Shown: piece by piece, positions 1-5,301 of the stretch | How the letters are laid out: each line of letters starts with the position of its first letter | Position numbering within the stretch: the stretch's first letter is position 1 | NCBI GenBank assembly: GCA_002348465.1 | Contig: DEBI01000039.1 | Location: forward strand, 1-5,301 | Direction: 5' to 3' | Source: Gemmatimonadales bacterium UBA2960 | GTDB lineage: Bacteria > Gemmatimonadota > Gemmatimonadetes > Longimicrobiales > Gaopeijiaceae | DNA: 5,301 nucleotides | The notes under the pieces: generated by a model | What the model saw: only the letters and a program-made list of their open reading frames with translations | Told to the model about the DNA's origin: nothing | Database searches by the model: none | Position numbers and translations under genes: made by a program

Positions 1-201
1 CAGGAAGAACCCCGAAACATGGGGGCACTCACCTTCATCGGGCCGCGGCTAAGAACCATAGTGCCACGCAAAGTGCCACTCTCGTACGCAGCCCGTCCCG
101 AACGTGCCAGCCCAGCTGAAGGAAAAACATCGAGCCACGCTGAATCACAGAACGCAGTCATAATTGAAGCCCTCGGCGGCGAAACCCCGACAAAAGCATA
201 G
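1..201 (+). CDS. sucA: 2-oxoglutarate dehydrogenase E1 component, C-terminal end (5' partial)
   Basis: Frame 1 is open from the first base to the TAG at 199-201, giving 66 residues of a gene that starts upstream. The translation begins QEEPRNMGALTF and continues through LSYAARPERASPAEG and a later SHAESQN. This is the E1 C-terminal pattern: EEPxNxGA, then YAxRPxxASPAxG, then a conserved His followed by a Gln-rich helix. E. coli SucA ends the same way (EEPQNQGAW, then YAGRPASASPAVG). E1 is the thiamine-diphosphate decarboxylase of the 2-oxoglutarate dehydrogenase complex of the TCA cycle. It passes the succinyl group to the lipoyl E2 in the cytoplasm. The catalytic and cofactor-binding parts lie outside the window, so only the tail can be judged. 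The Trp usual after GA is Leu here. The ATG at 19 sits inside the conserved motif and is not a start. A related E1 such as MenD-like or Kgd-type cannot be separated from 66 residues alone, but classical SucA fits best. Confidence 0.87.
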   Translation, partial: QEEPRNMGALTFIGPRLRTIVPRKVPLSYAARPERASPAEGKTSSHAESQNAVIIEALGGETPTKA

Positions 202-204
202 GAA

Positions 205-227
205 GGATCGGCCGTAGCTGACGATCC
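205..227 (+). terminator. Stem-loop directly after sucA stop, possible 3'-end structure
   Basis: GGATCG (205-210) and CGATCC (222-227) are perfect reverse complements. GC (211-212) and GC (217-218) can extend the stem to 8 base pairs around a CGTA tetraloop, leaving TGA (219-221) as a bulge. The stem starts three bases after the sucA stop, which suits a transcript 3' end. No T-run follows on the + strand (the next bases are CCAGAGAAAAA), so it is not a canonical intrinsic terminator. It could instead be an RNA-stabilising hairpin or act with Rho. Confidence 0.35.
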
Positions 228-272
228 CCAGAGAAAAACCACACCAAAACCAGTGCGCGCCCGATTCGCAAG

Positions 273-302
273 AACGCTTAACGAGCCTTCGAGGTTAGCG
301 TT
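273..302 (+). other. Bulged inverted repeat upstream of the exonuclease gene
   Basis: AACGCT-T-AAC (273-282) pairs with GTTAGCGTT (294-302). This gives nine base pairs with one bulged T at 279 and an 11-base loop (283-293). It lies 42 bases before the exonuclease ATG in the intergenic region 202-344. No T-run follows, so a terminator is unlikely. An operator-like or 5'-leader structure is possible. The function is unknown. Confidence 0.35.
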
Positions 303-306
303 TCAG

Positions 307-330
307 TAGTTCAATCGGCGAGCGCCAGCT
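307..330 (+). other. tRNA-like 5'-half fragment (D-arm plus start of anticodon stem)
   Basis: The stretch starts TAGTTCAATCGG and ends AGCGCCAGCT, which closely resembles positions 8 to about 32 of bacterial tRNAs, especially tRNA-Gly. GTTC (309-312) pairs with GAGC (320-323), with one T-G wobble, across a seven-base AATCGGC loop, as a D-arm would. CCAGC (325-329) would be the 5' side of the anticodon stem, but the matching GCTGG is absent: the following bases are TACCTTC then GACGA. No T-arm (GGTTCGAATCC type) or CCA end follows before the ATG at 345. This is therefore not a functional tRNA. It could be a remnant or chance similarity. Confidence 0.25.
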
Positions 331-344
331 ACCTTCGACGACAC

Positions 345-1100
345 ATGAAACTTCCCTTCCAACTAGACCGACCCTTGGTCTTCTTCGACCTCGAGACGAC
401 AGGTGTCGACGTGAAGACCGACCGTATCGTTGAAATCGCGTTCATAAAGTGGTGGCCGCGGGGAGATGTTCTAGAGAAAGAGAGGAGGTTCAACCCAGGA
501 ATCCCTATTCCTGCGGCTGCAACGGCTGTCCACAAAATCACAGATCAAGACGTCGAGAACGAAGTTAAGTTCTGTCAAATAGCCCGCTCCCTAGAAGAAA
601 CCCTATCCGGGTGCGATTTAGCTGGATTCAATGTCCGCAAGTTCGACATACCAATGCTTGTCGAGGAATTCAAGCGCTGTGGCGTCACCTTCTCAATGGA
701 GGGACGCCGTGTCGTCGACATGATGAACATCTTCCACAAGGAAGAGCCAAGAGACCTCTCAGCCGCAGCTAAGTTCTATCTTGGCCGTGAGCACGAGGGC
801 GCGCATGAAGCATTGGAAGACATTAGGATTTCGAAGGCGGTACTAGGGGCACAACTCAAGCGCTACTCGCATCTGCCTCGTAGCATGGATGGTTTGCACT
901 CATACTGCGCAAGCACCGAGCTAGAGCGTTGGTTCAGCCCTGAGGAAGAAGGGCGTGTCTTCAGGAGAGGGAAATACCAAGGCCGTCCTCTTCAGGAGGT
1001 TGCAGCCGAAGCACCGGACTACCTGCATTGGATGATTGGGGCCAAAGACATGGACCAGGGCGTTATCGAGGTCGTTCGAGAAGCCTTAGAACCAAGCTAG
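345..1100 (+). CDS. DEDDh-type 3'-5' exonuclease with ExoX-like C-terminal domain
   Basis: The 251-residue product is a DnaQ-superfamily 3'-5' exonuclease. Exo I is FFDLETTG with metal ligands D15 and E17. VHKITDQDV (62-70) is the usual following segment. Exo II is FNVRKFDIPML with D101. Exo III is HEALED with general base H154 and metal ligand D159, placing it in the DEDDh subgroup. All four acidic ligands and the His are intact, so it should be an active two-metal exonuclease on DNA or RNA ends. After a linker, residues about 204-235 (GKYQGRPLQEVA, then APDYLHWM) match the small domain found at the C-terminus of exonuclease X-like proteins. No polymerase or UvrC-type domain is attached, so it is a stand-alone nuclease, probably in repair, end-trimming or nucleic-acid turnover. 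Calling it the replicative proofreader (DnaQ) is not justified. No good Shine-Dalgarno precedes the ATG. The frame is open upstream to 282 but offers no ATG, GTG or TTG, and Exo I begins ten residues in, so this start is sound. It lies 143 bases after sucA. Confidence 0.9.
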   Translation: MKLPFQLDRPLVFFDLETTGVDVKTDRIVEIAFIKWWPRGDVLEKERRFNPGIPIPAAATAVHKITDQDVENEVKFCQIARSLEETLSGCDLAGFNVRKFDIPMLVEEFKRCGVTFSMEGRRVVDMMNIFHKEEPRDLSAAAKFYLGREHEGAHEALEDIRISKAVLGAQLKRYSHLPRSMDGLHSYCASTELERWFSPEEEGRVFRRGKYQGRPLQEVAAEAPDYLHWMIGAKDMDQGVIEVVREALEPS

Positions 1101-1127
1101 CCCGTAAACCAACCTGTTTTAAACGAT

Positions 1128-1133
1128 AAGAGG
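1128..1133 (+). promoter_or_regulatory. Shine-Dalgarno deciding the GTG start at 1141
   Basis: AAGAGG lies seven bases before the GTG at 1141, which is ideal spacing. The next candidate, the ATG at 1159, has no comparable purine-rich site at the right distance. The GTG is therefore preferred. Both starts leave the signal peptide intact. Confidence 0.65.
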
Positions 1134-1140
1134 CACTCCC

Positions 1141-4100
1141 GTGACGAAAACTTCAGCGATGCCCACACCTAAAAGAAACAAGTACCGGAGACACGCTGGC
1201 ACCATCTTCTTGTTTTCGTGGACGTTCCTGTCTCCGTCAACTGCTGCATCCTTGAGCGGCCAAGCTGCGATTACGACAGAAGTGATGTCATCCATGTATC
1301 CGCGATCGATAGGGCCCGCGGTAACAGGAGGTCGGATCCACGACGTCGAGGCGCTCCCTACCGACCCCTCTACCGTCTTCGTCGGTACGGCTTCCGGAGG
1401 GCTATGGAAGTCGACCAATCGAGGGCAGACGTGGGTAAACGTATTTGCTGACAAACCTGTCAGTACTTTTGGGGACATAGCCATCTCACGCTCGGATCCT
1501 AAGATCATGTACGCTGGGACTGGTGAACAACAAAACCGGCAGTCGTCCTCGTACGGGAACGGTATATACCGTTCCAATGATGGAGGTGACACCTGGGCAC
1601 ACCTGGGGCTAGAGCAAACCAGGCACACCGGACGAATCGTGATTCACCCTACAAACCCCGACATTGTTTACTTCGGCGCAGTCGGAAATCTTTGGGCAGG
1701 ATCAGAGCATCGTGGGGTCTTCAAGAGCACTGACGGTGGCCAAAACTGGGACAAGGTTCTCTTCGTAGATCAGTTCTCTGGTGTGATCGATATGGCCATC
1801 GACCCTCATAATCCCAACACCATTTACGCCGCGACCTACCAAAGGCTCCGGCGCGCCTGGGGCTTCAACGGAGGCGGCCCAGGCAGTGGCATATGGAAAT
1901 CGACAGACGGCGGTCAAAACTGGACCCGCCTCGGCTCAGGGCTTCCCGAGGGTGACCTAGGACGGATAGGAGTTGCTGTTGCTGAATCGAACCCTGACGT
2001 CGTCATGGCTATCGTCGAAGCCGAAGACAATCAATCAGGAGTCTACCGGTCCGAAGACGCAGGTCTATCGTGGAAACGGGTCAATCAGCAGAATATTCGG
2101 CCGATGTACTACTCGCACATCTTCATCGACCCGAACGATGACAAGCGCGTGTACACACTCGCGACCCGATCGTACTTCAGTGACGACGGCGGTGAAACGT
2201 TTAGTCAAATCGCTCTGGCCCCGACCTACGACGTAGGAATCCACGCTGATCACCACTCACTATGGATCAACCCTTCCGATCCAGAGCACCTCTTCCTCGC
2301 AGGCGACGCGGGGCTTCATGAGAGCTACGATCGCGGAATCAACTTCCGAAAGCTCAATAATTTTCCAATCTCGCAATTCTACGCGATCGGTGTGGACATG
2401 CGTGACCCTTACTGGGTCTATGGGGGACTCCAGGACAACCACTCCTTTTTCGGCCCCTCAGAAACGCGTCGATGGGCAGGTATCCTCAACGACGACTGGA
2501 TGCAGAACGGATTCGGTGACGGCATGTTTTGGCAGGCCGACCCAGACGATGCCCGCTACAGCTACGGTAGCTCAAACGGCGGGAACTACTTCCGGTACGA
2601 CACACAGACTGGCGACATGCTAGACATCTCACCGGAGCCTCCTGTTGGCCAAAGATACCGTTTCGACTGGACATCACCGATGATGCTTTCTCAGCATGAC
2701 TCGGATCGGCTCTACGTCGCCGGCAACAGCCTCTTCGTTTCAGAAGACCGAGGAGGCTCTTGGTCAACAAGCGAGGACATGAGTCGACAAGTAGACCGGG
2801 ACACTCTTCAGATCATGGATGTTCTAGGTGCAGACATAACGATCTCACGAAACGACGGAACCAGTTCCTTCGGAGAGGCAGTCACACTCGACGAATCACC
2901 GCTCGATATTGACGTGCTCTGGGTTGGCTTCGATGACGGCAACCTACAAGTGAGTCGCAATGGAGGGACCACGTGGGCCGAGGTATCTAGCAACGTGCCG
3001 GGGCTTGCCGACGGTACGTACGTCAGTCGGATCGTAGCGTCATTCACTAGTGCAGGGACCGCATACGCTACCTTTGACGCACACCGTGACGGTGACTTCC
3101 GCCCGTACGTGTACAGGACACATGACTTCGGTTCATCTTGGGAACCGCTGCACGCGAACCTGCCCGAGATGGGTTCCGTCAATGTGCTCGTGGAGCACCC
3201 AGACAACCCCAGTACCCTCTTCGTAGGCACCGAACACCACGTCCTGGTCAGCACGGACGCAGGAGAGAATTGGGCTCGAGTGCCCAACCTGCCAACAACG
3301 AACTACGACGACATGGTGATCCACCCTCGCGAGAAAGACCTTGTGATTGGGTCACACGGTCAAGGTGTGTGGATCCTAGACGATACGCGCGCTATAGCTG
3401 AGTGGAGTGACGCTACCAATCCAGTGACAGTCTTCTCGATCCCCAATGGGACGATCAAGCTCTGGAAAAAGGACACGTCTTACAGAGGGCAAGACAAATA
3501 CGCTGGGACAAACCCAGTCGATGGAGTTGAGGTAACCTACAGACTTATAAACGCGACAAATGGGGCGACAATGAGGGTCCACGCAGCGGACGGAACCCTG
3601 GTGCGAGAACTGACCGTCCCGGGCAGCGCTGGCACTCACCGGGTACACTGGGATCTCAGGCATGGCGGGCCTGATGTCGCAGGCCAATGGAGTAGGCACA
3701 ACAGTCCTGTTCTAGCCCGCTCAATCGAGGCATGGGGTCCCTGGGTATCACCAGGGACGTATACAGTCTCTATTCAGGCAGGCGACCAAAATGCAAAAAA
3801 CGTTGTCGAAGTCCGTGGTGATCCCGAGATGCCAATGCTGACGCAAAAAATGTACGAGGACCGCGAGCGCTTCATGCTCGATGCAATCGCTCTCACGACT
3901 CGGATCTCTCGGACGATGAGAGACTTCGACTTAAGCTCGGCAAGAGGTGACTCCGGCTTTCGTAACCCAACAGGCTCACCCCGTACCCCTGGCGAGATGC
4001 TGCGCACGGCACGTCGCCTCGCACAGCAGGTATACGGAGCACTAAATGGTGGCGGAGTCCGTCCGGGCAGCCTCTATCCTCCAACTCAGACTCAGCGAGA

Positions 4101-4167
4101 GCAGCTCCTGGACGCACAGGAGTTACTCAGCCAAGCGATTGGTGAACTGCGAGAAGACCCAAAATAA
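1141..4167 (+). CDS. Secreted VPS10/sortilin-like BNR beta-propeller protein
   Basis: This 1008-residue protein opens with a Sec signal peptide: a basic stretch (KRNKYRRH, 11-18), a hydrophobic core (TIFLFSWTFL, 21-30) and a likely cleavage near STAAS (33-37). Residues about 50-750 form one or two beta-propellers carrying eleven Asp-box motifs (S/T-x-D-x-G-x-x-W/F). They start at residues 91, 145, 196, 254, 304, 347, 395, 534, 605, 660 and 704. Those at 91 and 605 have Asn or a shifted residue in place of the Asp. Family hallmarks include SIGPAVTGGRI (57-65), GTGEQQNRQSSSYGNG, HADHHSLWINP (368-378), GGLQDN (428-433) and SHGQGVWILDD (738-748). Residues about 795-892 resemble a FlgD-type Ig-like domain (MRVHAADGTLVREL, then THRVHWDLR, then SPGTYTVSI). 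The end (about 900-1008) is mainly helical. Such proteins are full length at about 1000 residues, so it looks intact. They are often auto-annotated as glycosyl hydrolase or sortilin-like, but Asp boxes are structural and no sialidase catalytic set is evident. The substrate is unknown and binding or scaffolding outside the cytoplasm is as likely. The next gene begins nine bases later. Confidence 0.9.
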   Translation: MTKTSAMPTPKRNKYRRHAGTIFLFSWTFLSPSTAASLSGQAAITTEVMSSMYPRSIGPAVTGGRIHDVEALPTDPSTVFVGTASGGLWKSTNRGQTWVNVFADKPVSTFGDIAISRSDPKIMYAGTGEQQNRQSSSYGNGIYRSNDGGDTWAHLGLEQTRHTGRIVIHPTNPDIVYFGAVGNLWAGSEHRGVFKSTDGGQNWDKVLFVDQFSGVIDMAIDPHNPNTIYAATYQRLRRAWGFNGGGPGSGIWKSTDGGQNWTRLGSGLPEGDLGRIGVAVAESNPDVVMAIVEAEDNQSGVYRSEDAGLSWKRVNQQNIRPMYYSHIFIDPNDDKRVYTLATRSYFSDDGGETFSQIALAPTYDVGIHADHHSLWINPSDPEHLFLAGDAGLHESYDRGINFRKLNNFPISQFYAIGVDMRDPYWVYGGLQDNHSFFGPSETRRWAGILNDDWMQNGFGDGMFWQADPDDARYSYGSSNGGNYFRYDTQTGDMLDISPEPPVGQRYRFDWTSPMMLSQHDSDRLYVAGNSLFVSEDRGGSWSTSEDMSRQVDRDTLQIMDVLGADITISRNDGTSSFGEAVTLDESPLDIDVLWVGFDDGNLQVSRNGGTTWAEVSSNVPGLADGTYVSRIVASFTSAGTAYATFDAHRDGDFRPYVYRTHDFGSSWEPLHANLPEMGSVNVLVEHPDNPSTLFVGTEHHVLVSTDAGENWARVPNLPTTNYDDMVIHPREKDLVIGSHGQGVWILDDTRAIAEWSDATNPVTVFSIPNGTIKLWKKDTSYRGQDKYAGTNPVDGVEVTYRLINATNGATMRVHAADGTLVRELTVPGSAGTHRVHWDLRHGGPDVAGQWSRHNSPVLARSIEAWGPWVSPGTYTVSIQAGDQNAKNVVEVRGDPEMPMLTQKMYEDRERFMLDAIALTTRISRTMRDFDLSSARGDSGFRNPTGSPRTPGEMLRTARRLAQQVYGALNGGGVRPGSLYPPTQTQREQLLDAQELLSQAIGELREDPK

Positions 4168-4176
4168 AGAGACACC

Positions 4177-4839
4177 ATGAGACCTCAGCAACGCCTCCAA
4201 CGCACGCTGATCGTCCCAAGCATATTTGTCATGCTAACCGCCTGCGATTTCGAAATGCCACCCTCAGGGGCCCCTACCTCTGGGGATGACATCGAGACAC
4301 TGCCTATGCAAGGGGTGCACGGTCAGAGTCCGGCTGCATCAGGTGGTGTACCCAGCGTGATCATGCTTTCTCCAGCAGGAGCCTCGCCGGAGATCGAAAA
4401 AACAGCGTCGCTATTCACTATTGACCAATTCGGTCTAACCTTTTCGCCTAGGTATCTGCTAGCAGACAAAGGTGATCCTATCACGTTCACGAATAGTGAG
4501 TCCGATCTTTCCCACAATGTGCGTCTTCGTGCGTTCGGTGACACAATCGACGTTATCGATGCGGATGCCAATCCGGGCGAACAACTAGTGGTTCAACTCT
4601 TGGCTGCGGGCGGTTACGACGTAATCTGTGACATGCATCCCGGCATGACGGCTTTCATCTTCGTATCCGAGGCAACGCACTCGGTCTTCGCCCAGACTGA
4701 CGGGAGCTTCGCTCTCGACTCGGTGCCCGTAGGCACATACACACTGCAACTTTGGACCGCCGCAAGCGGTTTCCAGGCACCGCGCTCCGTCGAGATCGGT
4801 CCCGGTCTCACCAGCATCAATCTTGAAATGTCAGGGTAG
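4177..4839 (+). CDS. Cupredoxin lipoprotein with carboxypeptidase-regulatory-like domain
   Basis: The 220-residue product has a lipoprotein signal: basic start (MRPQQRLQR), hydrophobic segment 11-22 and lipobox LTAC with the lipidated Cys at 23. Asp at +2 would favour inner-membrane retention under the E. coli rule, which may not hold here. A Pro/Gly/Ser-rich linker follows to about residue 75. Residues about 80-164 form a plastocyanin/azurin-like cupredoxin: GDPITFTNSESDLSHNV supplies H113, and YDVICDMHPGM supplies C151, H154 and M157. This complete type-1 copper set has the short C-x2-H-x2-M spacing of amicyanin-like proteins. Residues about 168-218 (TDGSFALDSVPVGTYTLQLW) are a carboxypeptidase-regulatory-like beta-sandwich. 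The same two-domain arrangement occurs in proteins annotated as methylamine utilization or plastocyanin-like. No methylamine genes are seen here, so that name should not be used for function. The likely role is periplasmic electron transfer or copper handling. It starts nine bases after the propeller gene, with a weak AAAGAGA site overlapping that gene's stop, so co-transcription is likely. Confidence 0.88.
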   Translation: MRPQQRLQRTLIVPSIFVMLTACDFEMPPSGAPTSGDDIETLPMQGVHGQSPAASGGVPSVIMLSPAGASPEIEKTASLFTIDQFGLTFSPRYLLADKGDPITFTNSESDLSHNVRLRAFGDTIDVIDADANPGEQLVVQLLAAGGYDVICDMHPGMTAFIFVSEATHSVFAQTDGSFALDSVPVGTYTLQLWTAASGFQAPRSVEIGPGLTSINLEMSG

Positions 4840-4904
4840 ATGTTCTCAAAAATATTAGCGCACAACCTAAGCGATTAAGTATTTCCCCAACTAACCAATT
4901 GACC

Positions 4905-5291
4905 ATGCTTCTACACGCCCATTCCGGCTTCCGATATCTAGTCCTCTTAACAGGCGTCATTGTTATTGCGTATGCCGCTTACGGGCTAGCAACCAAGAAT
5001 CAGTATGGGAAACGTATGCGCATACTCTCTGGGATCTTCACTGGGGTCGTCGACCTAACCGCCCTGTTAGGGCTATTGGTCGTGATCTTCACTGACAATT
5101 TCTATCCTCAGCTCACCGGACACATCATGATGATGGTCGTTGCTGTGGTGACAGCCCATGTGGTGCACGGGGTAATGAAGCGGCGCCCCCCGGAAGCCCA
5201 AAGCTTCACTCCGCACCTCATAGGGACTCTTGTTGTGCTGGCATGTCTAGCGGCTGGTATCATAGCGCTAGGTCGCCCCATCATCGGCTGA
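4905..5291 (+). CDS. Small four-helix integral membrane protein, cytochrome b-like family
   Basis: The protein has 128 residues from the ATG at 4905. A TTG at 4899 is two codons upstream and in frame, but neither has a Shine-Dalgarno, so the ATG is the simpler choice. Four hydrophobic segments are visible at about residues 10-28, 43-63, 70-90 and 106-124. A basic cytoplasmic-type loop (KNQYGKRMR) follows helix 1 and another (KRRPPEAQ) follows helix 3. The opening LLHAHSGFRYLVLL and the GHIMMMVVAVVTAHVVH segment are the conserved features of a family of small membrane proteins seen in Bacteroidota and Gemmatimonadota, mostly unnamed and sometimes labelled cytochrome b. Histidines at 4, 6, 73, 85 and 88 lie at or in helices and could bind haem, but this is inference. 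It follows the copper lipoprotein by 65 bases with no obvious terminator between them, so it may belong to the same operon. The stop (TGA, 5289-5291) is ten bases before the window end. Confidence 0.78.
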   Translation: MLLHAHSGFRYLVLLTGVIVIAYAAYGLATKNQYGKRMRILSGIFTGVVDLTALLGLLVVIFTDNFYPQLTGHIMMMVVAVVTAHVVHGVMKRRPPEAQSFTPHLIGTLVVLACLAAGIIALGRPIIG

Positions 5292-5301
5292 TCCTACGGA
5301 C

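Noticed and set aside
60..109. Repeated GTGCCA words (AGTGCCAC at 60-67 and 72-79, GTGCCA again at 104-109)
   Set aside because: They fall inside the sucA coding sequence and are short. A chance repeat within codons explains them.
1..161. Minus-strand open frame from an ATG at 161 running off the left edge, with a GAGGG-like site upstream
   Set aside because: It lies antisense to the sucA tail, whose translation matches a known conserved C-terminus. The minus-strand translation resembles nothing I recognise.
1119..1628. 169-residue minus-strand open frame
   Set aside because: It is antisense to the start of the propeller gene, where the + strand encodes a signal peptide and conserved Asp boxes. 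It shows no recognisable domain.
1700..1923. Near-identical DNA repeats encoding STDGGQNW twice
   Set aside because: They are the codons of two Asp boxes in the propeller (residues 196-203 and 254-261), not a mobile or regulatory repeat.
2808..3287. 159-residue minus-strand open frame inside the propeller gene
   Set aside because: It is a shadow of a coding frame with clear family motifs and shows no independent evidence.
4840..4904. Possible promoter or terminator between the cupredoxin and membrane-protein genes
   Set aside because: I found no convincing stem-loop with a T-run and no well-spaced -35/-10 pair. AT-rich words such as AAAAATATTAG alone are not enough.

Overview
The window looks like an ordinary chromosomal stretch of an aerobic, Gram-negative-type heterotrophic bacterium with moderate GC. 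The signs are the end of a 2-oxoglutarate dehydrogenase E1 gene, a Sec-exported beta-propeller giant, a lipobox-bearing copper protein and a small four-helix membrane protein. The propeller family is especially common in Gemmatimonadota, Acidobacteriota and Bacteroidota. That is only a hint, because no rRNA or marker gene is present to fix the taxonomy. All supported genes lie on the + strand.

Layout. Positions 1-201 are the last 66 codons of a gene that begins upstream of the window. Their translation matches the C-terminal end of 2-oxoglutarate dehydrogenase E1 (SucA). The ATG at 19 is internal and not a start. Positions 202-344 are non-coding. They hold a stem-loop just after the sucA stop (205-227), a second bulged stem-loop (273-302), and a short stretch that looks like the 5' half of a tRNA (307-330). 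A DEDDh 3'-5' exonuclease with an ExoX-like C-terminal domain follows at 345-1100.

Positions 1141-4167 encode a 1008-residue secreted protein with eleven Asp-box (BNR) repeats, of the VPS10/sortilin-like propeller family often auto-named 'glycosyl hydrolase'. It is preceded by a clear Shine-Dalgarno sequence and uses a GTG start. Nine bases downstream is a lipoprotein (4177-4839) with a cupredoxin domain, a full type-1 copper ligand set and a carboxypeptidase-regulatory-like C-terminal domain. After a 65-base gap comes a small histidine-containing four-helix membrane protein (4905-5291).

How the genes may work together. The propeller and the cupredoxin lipoprotein are probably co-transcribed, and both act outside the cytoplasm. 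The membrane protein resembles small proteins sometimes annotated as cytochrome b-like, so an envelope redox role for the last two genes is possible but unproven. The exonuclease and SucA are cytoplasmic housekeeping-type proteins with no evident link to the envelope genes. I see no CRISPR array, insertion sequence, complete tRNA or rRNA, or phage gene, and no convincing new system. The most useful corrections here are the sucA 3' end, which an ATG-based gene call would misread, and the start of the last gene.
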